From Tessaracoccus sp. (lineage in GTDB: Bacteria > Actinomycetota > Actinomycetes > Propionibacteriales > Propionibacteriaceae), in assembly GCF_016714275.1 (NCBI RefSeq), contig NZ_JADJNP010000002.1:620001-684000 (forward strand): a stretch of 64,000 nt of DNA, in the 5' to 3' direction. Position 1 is the stretch's first letter. Each line of letters begins with the position of its first letter. The notes under the pieces were generated by a model, which was given only the letters and a program-made list of their open reading frames with translations, searched no databases and was not told the origin of the DNA. Made by a program: the position numbers and the translations under genes. Shown here one piece after another: positions 51,862 through 60,484 of this stretch.

Positions 51862-53229
51862 ATGACGCTTCGACCATTCACCCGCCGCTCCTTCGTCCTC
51901 GGCAGCCTTGCCGTGGCGGGCACCGGCGCACTCGCCGCCTGCGCCCCCGGAGAAGCCGCTCCCACCGCGCCCGGCAGCCAGCCCGCCCCCAGCGGCGGCC
52001 CGAAGGACCCGAGCCAGCTGGGCGACATCACGCTCGTCGTCTGGGACCAGGAGGTCCGCGGTTCGCAGAACGACGCCCTCGTCGCTCTGAACAAGGCGTT
52101 CCAGGACAAGTACCCCAACATCACGATCAAGCGGACCAGCCAGTCGTTCGACGACCTCAAGGCGCAGGTGAGCCTGGCGCTCAGCGGCAACGACGTCCCC
52201 GACGTCGTCCAGGTCAACAACGCCCGCGGTGACATGGGTCAGTTCGTCAAGGCCAGCCAGCTCGTCGACCTCACACCCTACGCGCAGACCTACGGCTGGG
52301 AGACCCGCTTCCCCGCGTCGGTGCTGTCGAAGGTCCGGTACAGCGCAGACGGCACCACGTTCGGTGAAGGCAACCTCTACGGACTGCCGCAGACCGGCGA
52401 GATCGTCGGCATCTTCTACTCGAAGAAGAAGCTCGAGCCGCTCGGCGCCTTGCCGACGACCTGGGACGAGTACTTCGCGCTCCTCGCCAAGGCCAAGGAG
52501 GCCGGCGAGCAGCCCATGATCCTGGGCAACATCGACAAATGGCCCGCACTGCACGTATTCGGCCCGCTCCAGGCCAACACCGTGGACCCGAAGGAGGTCG
52601 TGGCGCTCGGCATGGGCAACGCCGGCGCCTCCTGGCTGAGTGACGGCAACAAGGCCGCCATGCAGCGCTTCGCCGACTGGGGCAAGGACGGCTACTTCGG
52701 GAAGTCGCCCAACGGCACCGACTACGACGCCGCCTGGAACGACTTCACCAAGGGCACCGGCGTCTTCCTGCCCGGCGGCTCCTGGCTCGGCACGGACATG
52801 GAGGCCGCCATGGGCGACGACCTGGGCTTCATCGCCCCGCCGCCGGCCATCGACGGCAAGCTCGCCACCACGGGCGGTACCGGCATCCCGTTCTCGATCC
52901 CCGCGAAGGCCAAGAACCAGGAGGCCGCGGCGGCCTACATCGACTTCATCACGACCGAGGAGGCCATGAAGCTGATCGCCGAGAACGGCGGCTTCCCCGT
53001 CCTCAACACGGCGCAGCACGCGCCGGCCTCCGGTGTGAACAAGGAGATCTTCGAGGCATTCGAGAAGGTTTCCACGGAGGGCACGCTGCTGCCCTACCTC
53101 GACTACGCGACGCCGACCTTCTCCGACACGGCGGGCCAGGGCCTGCAGGAGGTGCTCGGCGCCCAACGGACGCCGGAGCAGGTGCTGCAGGACTTCGAGG
53201 CCGACTACACGGCGTTCACGGGACAGTGA
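51862..53229 (+). CDS. Sugar ABC transporter substrate-binding lipoprotein
   Basis: This 455-residue family 1 extracellular binding protein has a twin-arginine-type signal (TRRSFVLGSLAVAG) with a lipobox Cys in GALAACAPG. The mature part has ITLVVWDQEVRGSQNDALVA, VPDVVQVNNARGDMGQFVKA, LPTTWDEYFALLAKAKEAGE and ATTGGTGIPFSIPAKAKNQE. ATG 51862 follows AAGGAGG. It captures a mono- or oligosaccharide for the two permeases that follow. The stop overlaps the GTG of the first permease (GTGA). Confidence 0.92.
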   Translation: MTLRPFTRRSFVLGSLAVAGTGALAACAPGEAAPTAPGSQPAPSGGPKDPSQLGDITLVVWDQEVRGSQNDALVALNKAFQDKYPNITIKRTSQSFDDLKAQVSLALSGNDVPDVVQVNNARGDMGQFVKASQLVDLTPYAQTYGWETRFPASVLSKVRYSADGTTFGEGNLYGLPQTGEIVGIFYSKKKLEPLGALPTTWDEYFALLAKAKEAGEQPMILGNIDKWPALHVFGPLQANTVDPKEVVALGMGNAGASWLSDGNKAAMQRFADWGKDGYFGKSPNGTDYDAAWNDFTKGTGVFLPGGSWLGTDMEAAMGDDLGFIAPPPAIDGKLATTGGTGIPFSIPAKAKNQEAAAAYIDFITTEEAMKLIAENGGFPVLNTAQHAPASGVNKEIFEAFEKVSTEGTLLPYLDYATPTFSDTAGQGLQEVLGAQRTPEQVLQDFEADYTAFTGQ

Positions 53230-54143
53230 CGACGACGGTGGCCCGGCGGCGGACGATCCCGTCGGCGGTGGTCCGAAACCGGGCCACCCCCTACCTCTAC
53301 CTGCTCCCCGCATTCCTGGTCTACGGAGGATTCCTGCTCTTCCCGCTGATCCGGGCGGGCCAGTTCTCACTGTATGACTGGCCGGGCTTCGGGCCCTCGA
53401 CGTTCGTGGGCCTCGGCAACTACGTCGATCTCCTAGGGGACCGCCGCTTCCACGCCGCGATCTCCCACGCCCTGACCCTGATCCTCTTCTATTCGCTGTT
53501 GCCGCTGGGGGTGGGGCTCGTCCTGGCCGCCATCCTGCGGCGCGGACAGGTGCGAGGGCTGGGGATCTACCGCGTACTGATCTTCATGCCGCAGGTCATC
53601 GCGCTGGTCGTCGTCGCCGTCGCATGGCACCAGATCTACTCCCCCAACGGCATGCTGAACCAGGTGCTCGAGAGCATCGGCCTCGGCGAGTTGACCCGCG
53701 GCTGGCTGGGCGACCCCACCTTCGCGCTCCCCGCCGTCGGCATGATCGGATTCTGGCTGCAGACCGGCCTCGTCATGCTGTTGCTCCTGGCGGGCATGGG
53801 CCGCATCCCCAACGACCTCTACGAGGCCGCCCGGCTCGACGGCGCCGGCGCCGTGCGCGAGTTCTTCGCGATCACGCTGCCCAGCGTGAAGGCTGAGATC
53901 ACCACGGCCCTCGTGCTCACGATCATCGCGGCGCTGAAGACCTTCGACCTCGTCTACGTCACCACCGGCGGCGGCCCAGGCACGGCGACGACGGTGCCGT
54001 CGTACGAGGTGTACAACCGCGCGTTCAACCTGAAGGAGGTCGGCTCCGCATCGGCCGTCGCCATCGTGTTGACGGTGCTGGTCTTCGCGATCAACGTCGC
54101 GGTCTCCCGCATCGGCGAGCAGGGGCAGGAGCGCGCACGATGA
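53226..54143 (+). CDS. Sugar ABC transporter permease (MalF type)
   Basis: This 305-residue membrane protein has six helices and the cytoplasmic EAA-loop ASP in NDLYEAARLDGAGAVREFFA, plus YLYLLPAFLVYGGFLLFPLI at the start and TFDLVYVTTGGGPGTATTVP near the end. GTG start, coupled to the binding protein. It overlaps the second permease by 4 bp. Confidence 0.93.
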   Translation: MTTTVARRRTIPSAVVRNRATPYLYLLPAFLVYGGFLLFPLIRAGQFSLYDWPGFGPSTFVGLGNYVDLLGDRRFHAAISHALTLILFYSLLPLGVGLVLAAILRRGQVRGLGIYRVLIFMPQVIALVVVAVAWHQIYSPNGMLNQVLESIGLGELTRGWLGDPTFALPAVGMIGFWLQTGLVMLLLLAGMGRIPNDLYEAARLDGAGAVREFFAITLPSVKAEITTALVLTIIAALKTFDLVYVTTGGGPGTATTVPSYEVYNRAFNLKEVGSASAVAIVLTVLVFAINVAVSRIGEQGQERAR

Positions 54144-54949
54144 AGGTCTCCCCGTTCGAGCGCGGCGTCAACTACGTCATCCTCACGGTGTTCGCGCTGT
54201 ACGCGCTGGCACCTATCCTCACTATCTTCCTCACCGCGCTGCGCCCCCAGTCGGGTGTGCAGGGAGGTGGGCTGCACATCGAGAACTTCGCGGATGCCTG
54301 GGAGATCGGCAACTTCGGCACCGCGCTGCTGAACTCGGTACTTGTCGCCCTGCTGGTGGTGAGCGCCGCCATCGTCTTGTCGATCCTCGCGGGCTACGCG
54401 TTCGGCACGATGCGCTTCCGCGGGTCGACGGTGCTGTTCTACCTTTTCCTGCTCGGCATGATGGTACCCGCCGAGGCCATCGTCATCCCGCTGTTCTTCG
54501 ACCTGCGCACCGCGGGCCTCACCGACACGATCTGGGCGCTTGCGTTGCCCCAGATCGCTCAGTCCGTCGCGTTCGGCACGTTCTGGATGCGCAGCCAGTT
54601 CCGGGCGATGCCACCGAACCTGATCGAGGCCGCGGCCATTGACGGCACCAGCGGCATGACAACTCTGTGGCGGATCATGGTGCCGCCGTCGCTGCCCTCC
54701 ATCGCCACCGTCATGGTGTTGATGTTCATGTGGACCTGGAATGAGTTCCTCATCCCGCTGGTGATGAGCCCGGGCGGCCAGTGGCGCACCGCCCCGCTCG
54801 GCCTGGCGATCTTCAAGGGTCAGTACACCGCGGACCACGCCTTACTCGCAGCAGCCGGCGTCATCATCGCCGCGCCGATCATCGTGGTCTTCCTCCTGCT
54901 TCAGCGCTACTTCATCACCGGAATGCTCGAAGGGGCGGCAAAGGAATGA
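54140..54949 (+). CDS. Sugar ABC transporter permease (MalG type)
   Basis: This 269-residue membrane protein has six helices, the EAA loop in PPNLIEAAAIDGTSGMTTLW and WTWNEFLIPLVMSPGGQWRT. It pairs with the preceding permease. No ATPase gene is present in the operon, so a shared MsiK-type ATPase elsewhere must energise it, as is usual for sugar importers in Actinobacteria. The stop overlaps the kinase start. Confidence 0.93.
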   Translation: MKVSPFERGVNYVILTVFALYALAPILTIFLTALRPQSGVQGGGLHIENFADAWEIGNFGTALLNSVLVALLVVSAAIVLSILAGYAFGTMRFRGSTVLFYLFLLGMMVPAEAIVIPLFFDLRTAGLTDTIWALALPQIAQSVAFGTFWMRSQFRAMPPNLIEAAAIDGTSGMTTLWRIMVPPSLPSIATVMVLMFMWTWNEFLIPLVMSPGGQWRTAPLGLAIFKGQYTADHALLAAAGVIIAAPIIVVFLLLQRYFITGMLEGAAKE

Positions 54950-56073
54950 CCGGACACGAACACCCCGACGAGGGGCGCTGCCCCACCTGCTGGATGTGGG
55001 ACCCTCTCGCCGCGAAGCGCACGCCCGACGATCCCCCGCTCGACGTCCTGACGACCGGGCAGCTGTTCTTCGACCTGATCTTCACCGGGCTGCCGCGGCT
55101 GCCCTTCCCCGGCGAGGAGCTGTACAGCGACGGCATGGGGTCGTGCCCCGGAGGCATCGCCAATATGGCGACAGCGGCGGCCCGGCTCGGGCTACGCACC
55201 GGGCTCGCGGCCGGCTTCGGCGACGACGCCTACGCGGACTGGATGTGGGCGGTGCTGTCGGAAGACGAGAACATCGACCTCAGCGCGTCGCGCCGGTTCG
55301 AGAACTTCCACTCCGCGATCACGGTCTCCATGGCGTTCAGCGGCGACCGCGGCATGGTCACCCATGCCCACGACCTCCCCGAGTCGATGGACGACGCGCT
55401 CATGATGGCGCCTGCCTCGCGGGCAGCGACGCTGGACCTGAAGCGCGTCGGTCCATGGTGGCGCACGCTGCACGACCGCGGGACGCTGCTGTTCGCCGAT
55501 GTGGGCTTCGACGAGACCGGCAAGTGGGATCCCGCCGACCTCACGCCGCTGCAGTACTGCCACGCGTTCACGCCGAACGCGGTCGAGGCGATGGGCTACA
55601 CGCGCACGGAGCGCCCCACCGACGCCGTGCGGAAGTTCGCCGACATGGTGCCGCTCGCCGTCGTGACCGACGGGGTGGGCGGCTCATTCGCCATCGACAA
55701 CACCACGGGCGAGGAGGTCTACTGCCCGTCGGTCGCCGTCGAGGCGATCGACCCGACGGGCGCCGGCGACGTGTTCGCGGCGTCGATGATGCTGGGGACC
55801 CTCGCCGAATGGCCGTTGGAGGTGCGGCTGCGGTTCGCGTCGCTCAGCTCGTCGCTGGCCGTGCGGCAGTTCGGCGGCTCGCTGGCCGCACCAGGCTGGG
55901 GCGACATCGCCGACTGGTGGCGCGACGTCTCGGGCCGCTCCCAGGCAGGCGACCTCCGGGCCGCCTACATCGCGCGCGACTACGGCTTCCTCGCCGACCT
56001 CATCCCCCACCACGCCGTCCACGGCGTGCGCCGCGCCGAGGGCACCTTCGCCGTCGCATCCCATCTCGACTGA
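54946..56073 (+). CDS. PfkB-family carbohydrate kinase with Cys-rich N-terminus
   Basis: The protein has 375 residues. The PfkB core has DVLTTGQLFFDLIFTGLPRL, the GG motif in SCPGGIANMATAAARLGLRT and the ATP/catalytic motif EAIDPTGAGDVFAASMMLGT (catalytic Asp). It is about 60 residues longer than a typical ribokinase. An N-terminal RCPTCWMWDPLAAKR carries a CxxC and a C-terminal extension follows residue 310. It should phosphorylate the sugar brought in by the coupled ABC importer (ATGA overlap). The exact substrate is unknown. Confidence 0.88.
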   Translation: MTGHEHPDEGRCPTCWMWDPLAAKRTPDDPPLDVLTTGQLFFDLIFTGLPRLPFPGEELYSDGMGSCPGGIANMATAAARLGLRTGLAAGFGDDAYADWMWAVLSEDENIDLSASRRFENFHSAITVSMAFSGDRGMVTHAHDLPESMDDALMMAPASRAATLDLKRVGPWWRTLHDRGTLLFADVGFDETGKWDPADLTPLQYCHAFTPNAVEAMGYTRTERPTDAVRKFADMVPLAVVTDGVGGSFAIDNTTGEEVYCPSVAVEAIDPTGAGDVFAASMMLGTLAEWPLEVRLRFASLSSSLAVRQFGGSLAAPGWGDIADWWRDVSGRSQAGDLRAAYIARDYGFLADLIPHHAVHGVRRAEGTFAVASHLD

Positions 56074-56222
56074 GCCCGCACTCGGCCCAGGCGGAGCGGT
56101 AAGCAATACCGATCATTTCCAAGCAAATCATTGCAGTAGCAGACAATTTCTGCCTACTGTGGGGCCGTCCAACCCGGACAATGAGTCAAGCGGACGTTGA
56201 TGTCCGAGGAGGTTCACCCCCC
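56074..56222. promoter_or_regulatory. Control region before the PIG-L gene
   Basis: This is a 149-bp gap of lower G/C content. It has GCAAATCATTGC (GCAA/TTGC arms) and a bulged dyad, CAGTAGCAGA paired with TCTGCCTACTG. The GCAA-type half-sites resemble the DeoR dyad at 51788, so the PIG-L gene may belong to the same regulon, but the match is weak. Confidence 0.35.
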
Positions 56223-59200
56223 ATGCAACGCCTCAGCAGATACGCACTCGCGCTCGCGAGCGCCCTCGCCGTCGGGCTGTCCCCGGGAGTCCCCGCCGTC
56301 GCCCACCCGGCTACGACCCCGGCCCCCACGCACAAGGTCCCCGCCAAAGGCCACAAGCCGCCGAAGGCGCCAAAACCCCCCAAGGTCGGCAAGCCATCCG
56401 AGGCGACAAAGGTCAAGGCGAACAAGATCGACGTGATGGGCCTGTGGGCCCACCCGGACGACGACGCGAGCTTCATCACCCCCTGCGGCGTATGGCACGA
56501 CCGCTACGGCGTGCAGTGCGGCATCATCATGCTCACCCGCGGCGAGGGCGGCAGCAACTCTGTCGGCGCCGAGGCCGGCCCCGACCTGGGCCTGCGCCGT
56601 GAGAACGAGGACCGGGCGTCGCACTACCGCTCCGGCACCGTCGACATCTACAACATCGACGCCGTGGACTTCTTCTACAACACCAGCGCCCCGCTGACGG
56701 AGGAGATCTGGGGATCCGAACGGATCCAGCGCCAGGTCGTGCACGTCATCCGGCAGACGCGGCCGGAGATCCTCGTCGGATTCTCGCCGTCGCTCGCCGT
56801 CGGCCATGGCAACCACCAGTACGCCGGCCGCGTCGTGTGGGAAGCCGCCGCGATGGCCGCGGATCCGACCAAGTTCCCTGACCAGCTCCGTGGACCCGAC
56901 GCTGTCAAGACCTGGCAGGTGAAGACGATCACGTCCGGCAGCCAGACCACCGGCACCGGCGGCGTCGCCGGCCCCAACTGCAACGTGGACTTCATCCCCG
57001 CCGCCACCAACCCCTTCACCGTCGTCGGCACGTGGACCGGCTACAACTCCCCCTACACCTGGTTCGCGGGCAACGTGCAGGGACAGCCGGCCAGATCCAA
57101 GATGACCTGGGCCCAGACTGGCCGCGAAGGCTTCATGGCCCACGCCACGCAGGCTCGCCCGAAGTTCACCACGATCCAGCAGCCGGCGTGCCAGCGCTAC
57201 GGCATCGCCGAGTCGAAGGTTCCCTTCCAGCCGAACGGCTCCGCGGCGAACGCGCGCGACGACGCCATCTTGTTCGGATCTGTAATCGCCGACCCGGGCG
57301 GCATGCCCCTGGGATCCACGTTCACGGTTCAGCCGGAGAGCTACTTCCAGGCCCCGGGCGTGCCCTTCACCGTGAAGATCACGGCGAAGTCCGGGAGGTC
57401 CACGGTCAAGCAGGGGAAGGTGACGCTCACCGTCCCCGACGACTGGAAGGTGTCCGGGAAGAACAAGCTCGGCACGATCACTTCCGGGAGGGCCACCAGC
57501 GTCACGCTCACGGTCACGCCGCCGTCCGACGCGATCATCGACCGCTATCAGATCGGCGCCACGTTCAGCAATGGCAAGGTCACGGCCTACAACAACGCGC
57601 GCGTCGAGCTCGTCGGCGGCGTCGAGGGTCGCTTCCAGCGCTGGGGCAACTTCTCCGAGTACGAGGAGTGGGCGGAGCAGTTCACCTGGGTCGGTCGGCG
57701 GTCCACCGCCGAGCGGCAGATCGGCGCGGGTGAGTCGATCACCGTGCCCGTCGTAGTGAGCAACCGCACCACGACGAGCCAGTCGGGTGACGTCGCACTG
57801 AGCCTGCCGTCCGGCATGTCCGCCGATGCTGCGTCGAAGCCGTTCAACGCGCTGGACGGCGGGCAGACGACCACCGTCGAGTTCGTCGTCACTCACACCG
57901 ATCCCACCGCTGCAGGCGGCGATCGGGCAACCGTGGAGATCACCACGACCGCGGGCGACGTGACAAGCACGGAGAACCTGACCCTTTACGTCGTACCCAC
58001 CACCGTTATCCCGCAGGCCGTCACGGCTCCCACCGTCGACGGCGCCGCCGATGACGACTACGGCCCAGAGCTCGACATCAGCCGGAAGTGGGAGGGCGCC
58101 GACTGCGCCCCGAACGGCGTCGACTGCGGCGAAGGCAGCACCGTGCGCCTCGCATGGCACGGCGACGACCTGTACGTGCTCGCGCACGTGGTCGACGACA
58201 AGGCCAGCGCGGCGGCCCCGCCGGAGCGGTGCTTCGGGCACTGGCTTGTGGATTCTGTCGAGGTGCTGCTGGACCCTATGAGTGGTTCCCGCGACACGTC
58301 GACCACCTTCAAGACCGGCATCCTGCCGTTCACCGACGATGCCGACGGTAGCGCGGGCAACGGTGCCGACGGGCCGTGCTGGAGCCGCGACGCCGACAAC
58401 CATCAAGGCTTCTCGTCCGGTCCGCTCGCGGACACGGTCGAGCAGGGGCCGAACTCGCCTGGGCAGGAGGTCGCCGTCGCGGTGACCCGCAACACCGACG
58501 GCACCTTCGAGGGCGGCGGCTATACCATCGAGACGAAGATCCCACTGGCGAACCTACCCGCGGCCGTCGTCACCGGCACGGCGCCCACCGGCTCCCAGGA
58601 GACCAACGACGTCGACGCCCGCTACCTGGGCCTGAACGTCACGCCGTACGACTCCGACGTAGACACCTACATCGGGAAGACCCGCCTGGCCTGGTCGCCG
58701 TTCGGCAGCCAGCAGTCGGAGCCCTACCGCTGGGGCCACGCGTACCTCGACGGATACACGGCCCCGTCCGACCGGCCGACGACACCGGAAACACCCATCA
58801 TCCCGCAGACGGCGCTCATGGGCGTCGAGTCGCCGCAGACGATCTACCAGTCGGCGAAACGAGGTGTGACCATCTCCGGACTGCCTGGGAGCCGCGATCT
58901 GAAGGTCGAAAAGGTGAAGATCGACGCCAAGAGAGCGACGATCAGCGTCCGCAGCACGAAGGCGGGCACGGTACGAGCCTACGCATGGCACGGCGACTTC
59001 GGCATGATACCGGTGTGGACGACGAGCTGCCGGGGCGACATGCTCGGCTTCTCGACCTGCTCGCCGTCCGACGTGTCGGCCGCGCCGTGGGCTCCTGACA
59101 TGGGAGGTCGGCTCCTGGCGAGCGTCGAAGAACCGGTGAAGCGGGGACGCGACACCGTCGCGCTCCGGCTCTCGCGCACCGCCAGGGCGGCATTGGAGAA

Positions 59201-59273
59201 GGGCGGCTCGATCGTCGTCTCCTACGAGTCGAGCTCGGGAGGCGTGAACGCCTGGCACTTCCCCGTGAAGTAG
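56223..59273 (+). CDS. Secreted PIG-L-family deacetylase with NEW3-like and CBM9-like domains
   Basis: This 1016-residue exported protein has a signal peptide (RYALALASALAVGLSPGVPA) and a Lys/Pro-rich linker to about residue 75. A PIG-L/LmbE deacetylase domain follows with the zinc motif GLWAHPDDDASFITP, LTRGEGGSNSVGAEAGPDLG and a further His set in AVGHGNHQYAG. Two beta-sandwich regions (about 370-620) contain GVPFTVKITAKSG and GESITVPVVVSNRTTTSQSG. A CBM9-like domain (about 625-870) has APTVDGAADDDYG, VRLAWHGDDLYVLAHVVDDK and YTIETKIPLANLP. A small C-terminal domain ends the chain. It probably deacetylates N-acetylated glycans or glycosides outside the cell. ATG 56223 follows GAGGAGG at long spacing. 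Confidence 0.85.
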   Translation: MQRLSRYALALASALAVGLSPGVPAVAHPATTPAPTHKVPAKGHKPPKAPKPPKVGKPSEATKVKANKIDVMGLWAHPDDDASFITPCGVWHDRYGVQCGIIMLTRGEGGSNSVGAEAGPDLGLRRENEDRASHYRSGTVDIYNIDAVDFFYNTSAPLTEEIWGSERIQRQVVHVIRQTRPEILVGFSPSLAVGHGNHQYAGRVVWEAAAMAADPTKFPDQLRGPDAVKTWQVKTITSGSQTTGTGGVAGPNCNVDFIPAATNPFTVVGTWTGYNSPYTWFAGNVQGQPARSKMTWAQTGREGFMAHATQARPKFTTIQQPACQRYGIAESKVPFQPNGSAANARDDAILFGSVIADPGGMPLGSTFTVQPESYFQAPGVPFTVKITAKSGRSTVKQGKVTLTVPDDWKVSGKNKLGTITSGRATSVTLTVTPPSDAIIDRYQIGATFSNGKVTAYNNARVELVGGVEGRFQRWGNFSEYEEWAEQFTWVGRRSTAERQIGAGESITVPVVVSNRTTTSQSGDVALSLPSGMSADAASKPFNALDGGQTTTVEFVVTHTDPTAAGGDRATVEITTTAGDVTSTENLTLYVVPTTVIPQAVTAPTVDGAADDDYGPELDISRKWEGADCAPNGVDCGEGSTVRLAWHGDDLYVLAHVVDDKASAAAPPERCFGHWLVDSVEVLLDPMSGSRDTSTTFKTGILPFTDDADGSAGNGADGPCWSRDADNHQGFSSGPLADTVEQGPNSPGQEVAVAVTRNTDGTFEGGGYTIETKIPLANLPAAVVTGTAPTGSQETNDVDARYLGLNVTPYDSDVDTYIGKTRLAWSPFGSQQSEPYRWGHAYLDGYTAPSDRPTTPETPIIPQTALMGVESPQTIYQSAKRGVTISGLPGSRDLKVEKVKIDAKRATISVRSTKAGTVRAYAWHGDFGMIPVWTTSCRGDMLGFSTCSPSDVSAAPWAPDMGGRLLASVEEPVKRGRDTVALRLSRTARAALEKGGSIVVSYESSSGGVNAWHFPVK

Positions 59274-59287
59274 CGGCCGGCTCACGA

Positions 59288-59332
59288 GTCGGAAGGGGCC
59301 CCGTCGCCATCCGGGCGGCGGGGCTCTCCGAC
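59288..59332. terminator. Long hairpin between convergent genes
   Basis: The outer arms GTCGGA/TCCGAC and the inner stem GCCCCGTCGCC/GGCGGCGGGGC (one G-T pair) lie between the convergent PIG-L and DUF3017 genes. A bidirectional terminator is likely. Confidence 0.7.
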
Positions 59333-59336
59333 GAGG

Positions 59337-59630
59337 TCACCGCGCAGGCGGGACCAGGAAGGCCATCACCGCGACGGAGGCGCCCAAGCCGAGGAGGACC
59401 GTCACGTCGATCCAGCGGCTGCGCACCGAGAGCAGGCCGGCGGCCTCGCGCGAGAGCACCAACCTCAACACGCCGGCGACGAGCAGACCGCCCGCGATCA
59501 TCACCGCGGCGCGGCGCCAGTGACCCAGCACGGCGAAGACGGTGCCGACGGCGACGCACGCCAGCGCCGCGGACAACGCCCACGGGCTGTCGGGGTACCA
59601 GTCGACCGGCTTGTCCGGCTTAGCTGCCAT
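59337..59630 (-). CDS. DUF3017-family membrane protein
   Basis: This 97-residue protein has three helices ([40 protein letters not shown] and [20 protein letters not shown]). DUF3017 genes usually follow folD in Actinobacteria, and here ATG 59630 overlaps the folD stop by 11 bp. Function unknown. Confidence 0.85.
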   Translation of the reverse strand: MAAKPDKPVDWYPDSPWALSAALACVAVGTVFAVLGHWRRAAVMIAGGLLVAGVLRLVLSREAAGLLSVRSRWIDVTVLLGLGASVAVMAFLVPPAR

Positions 59631-60474
59631 GCAGCGCTTCCGCGCGGTCGACAACGTTGCTCAGCAGCATCGCCCGCGTCATCGGGCCCACGCCGCCCGG
59701 GTTCGGCGTGACGAACGAGGCCTTGTCCCAGACGTCCGGCGCGAGGTCGCCGACGGTCTTTCCGTCCACGCGGCTGACGCCGACATCGACGAGAACGGCC
59801 CCCTCGCGGACGAGATCGGCGGTGATCATGCCGGGCACCCCCGCCGCAGCCACCACGACGTCGGCGCGGCGCGTGTGCGCGGCCAGGTCGCGGGTGCCGG
59901 TGTGACACAACGTCACGGTCGCGTTCTCGGAGCGGCGCGTGAGGATCAGGCCCAGCGGGCGGCCGACGGTGATGCCACGGCCGACGACGACCACCTCCGC
60001 GCCGTTCAGCTCCACGCCGTGGCGGCGCAGCAGCTCAACGATGCCGCGCGGCGTGCACGGCAGCGTCGCGGGCTCGTTCAGCACGAGGCGACCGAGGTTG
60101 ATCGGGTGCAGGCCGTCGGCGTCCTTGTCGGGGTCGATCAGGCTGAGTGCCCAGTTCTCATCGAGGTGACGCGGGATCGGCAGCTGCACGATGTAGCCGG
60201 TGCATGCCCGATCCTCGTTCAGGCCGCGGATAGCGTCCTCAAGCTGGGCCGCCGTCGCGTCGCCAGGGAGTTCGACCTGGATCGACGCGATGCCCACCTT
60301 CTCGCAGTCCCGGTGCTTCATCCGCACGTAGTTCTGGCTGGCAGGATCCGAGCCGACGAGCACCGTCGCGAGGCCAGGGACGACGCCGCGCTCCCGCAGC
60401 GCCGCGACCCTCTCCATCAGTTCCGCCTTGATGGCAGCCGCGGTGGCCAGCCCGTCGAGCTTCTGTGCGGTCAC
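59620..60474 (-). CDS. folD: Methylene-THF dehydrogenase / methenyl-THF cyclohydrolase
   Basis: This 284-residue bifunctional folate enzyme supplies 10-formyl-THF. It has [20 protein letters not shown], the catalytic Lys/Tyr region, [54 protein letters not shown] and the NADP loop [20 protein letters not shown]. It lies 10 bp behind purH, which uses 10-formyl-THF, so the order of genes follows the pathway. Confidence 0.95.
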   Translation of the reverse strand: MTAQKLDGLATAAAIKAELMERVAALRERGVVPGLATVLVGSDPASQNYVRMKHRDCEKVGIASIQVELPGDATAAQLEDAIRGLNEDRACTGYIVQLPIPRHLDENWALSLIDPDKDADGLHPINLGRLVLNEPATLPCTPRGIVELLRRHGVELNGAEVVVVGRGITVGRPLGLILTRRSENATVTLCHTGTRDLAAHTRRADVVVAAAGVPGMITADLVREGAVLVDVGVSRVDGKTVGDLAPDVWDKASFVTPNPGGVGPMTRAMLLSNVVDRAEALHGS

Positions 60475-60484
60475 GAGACTCCGA

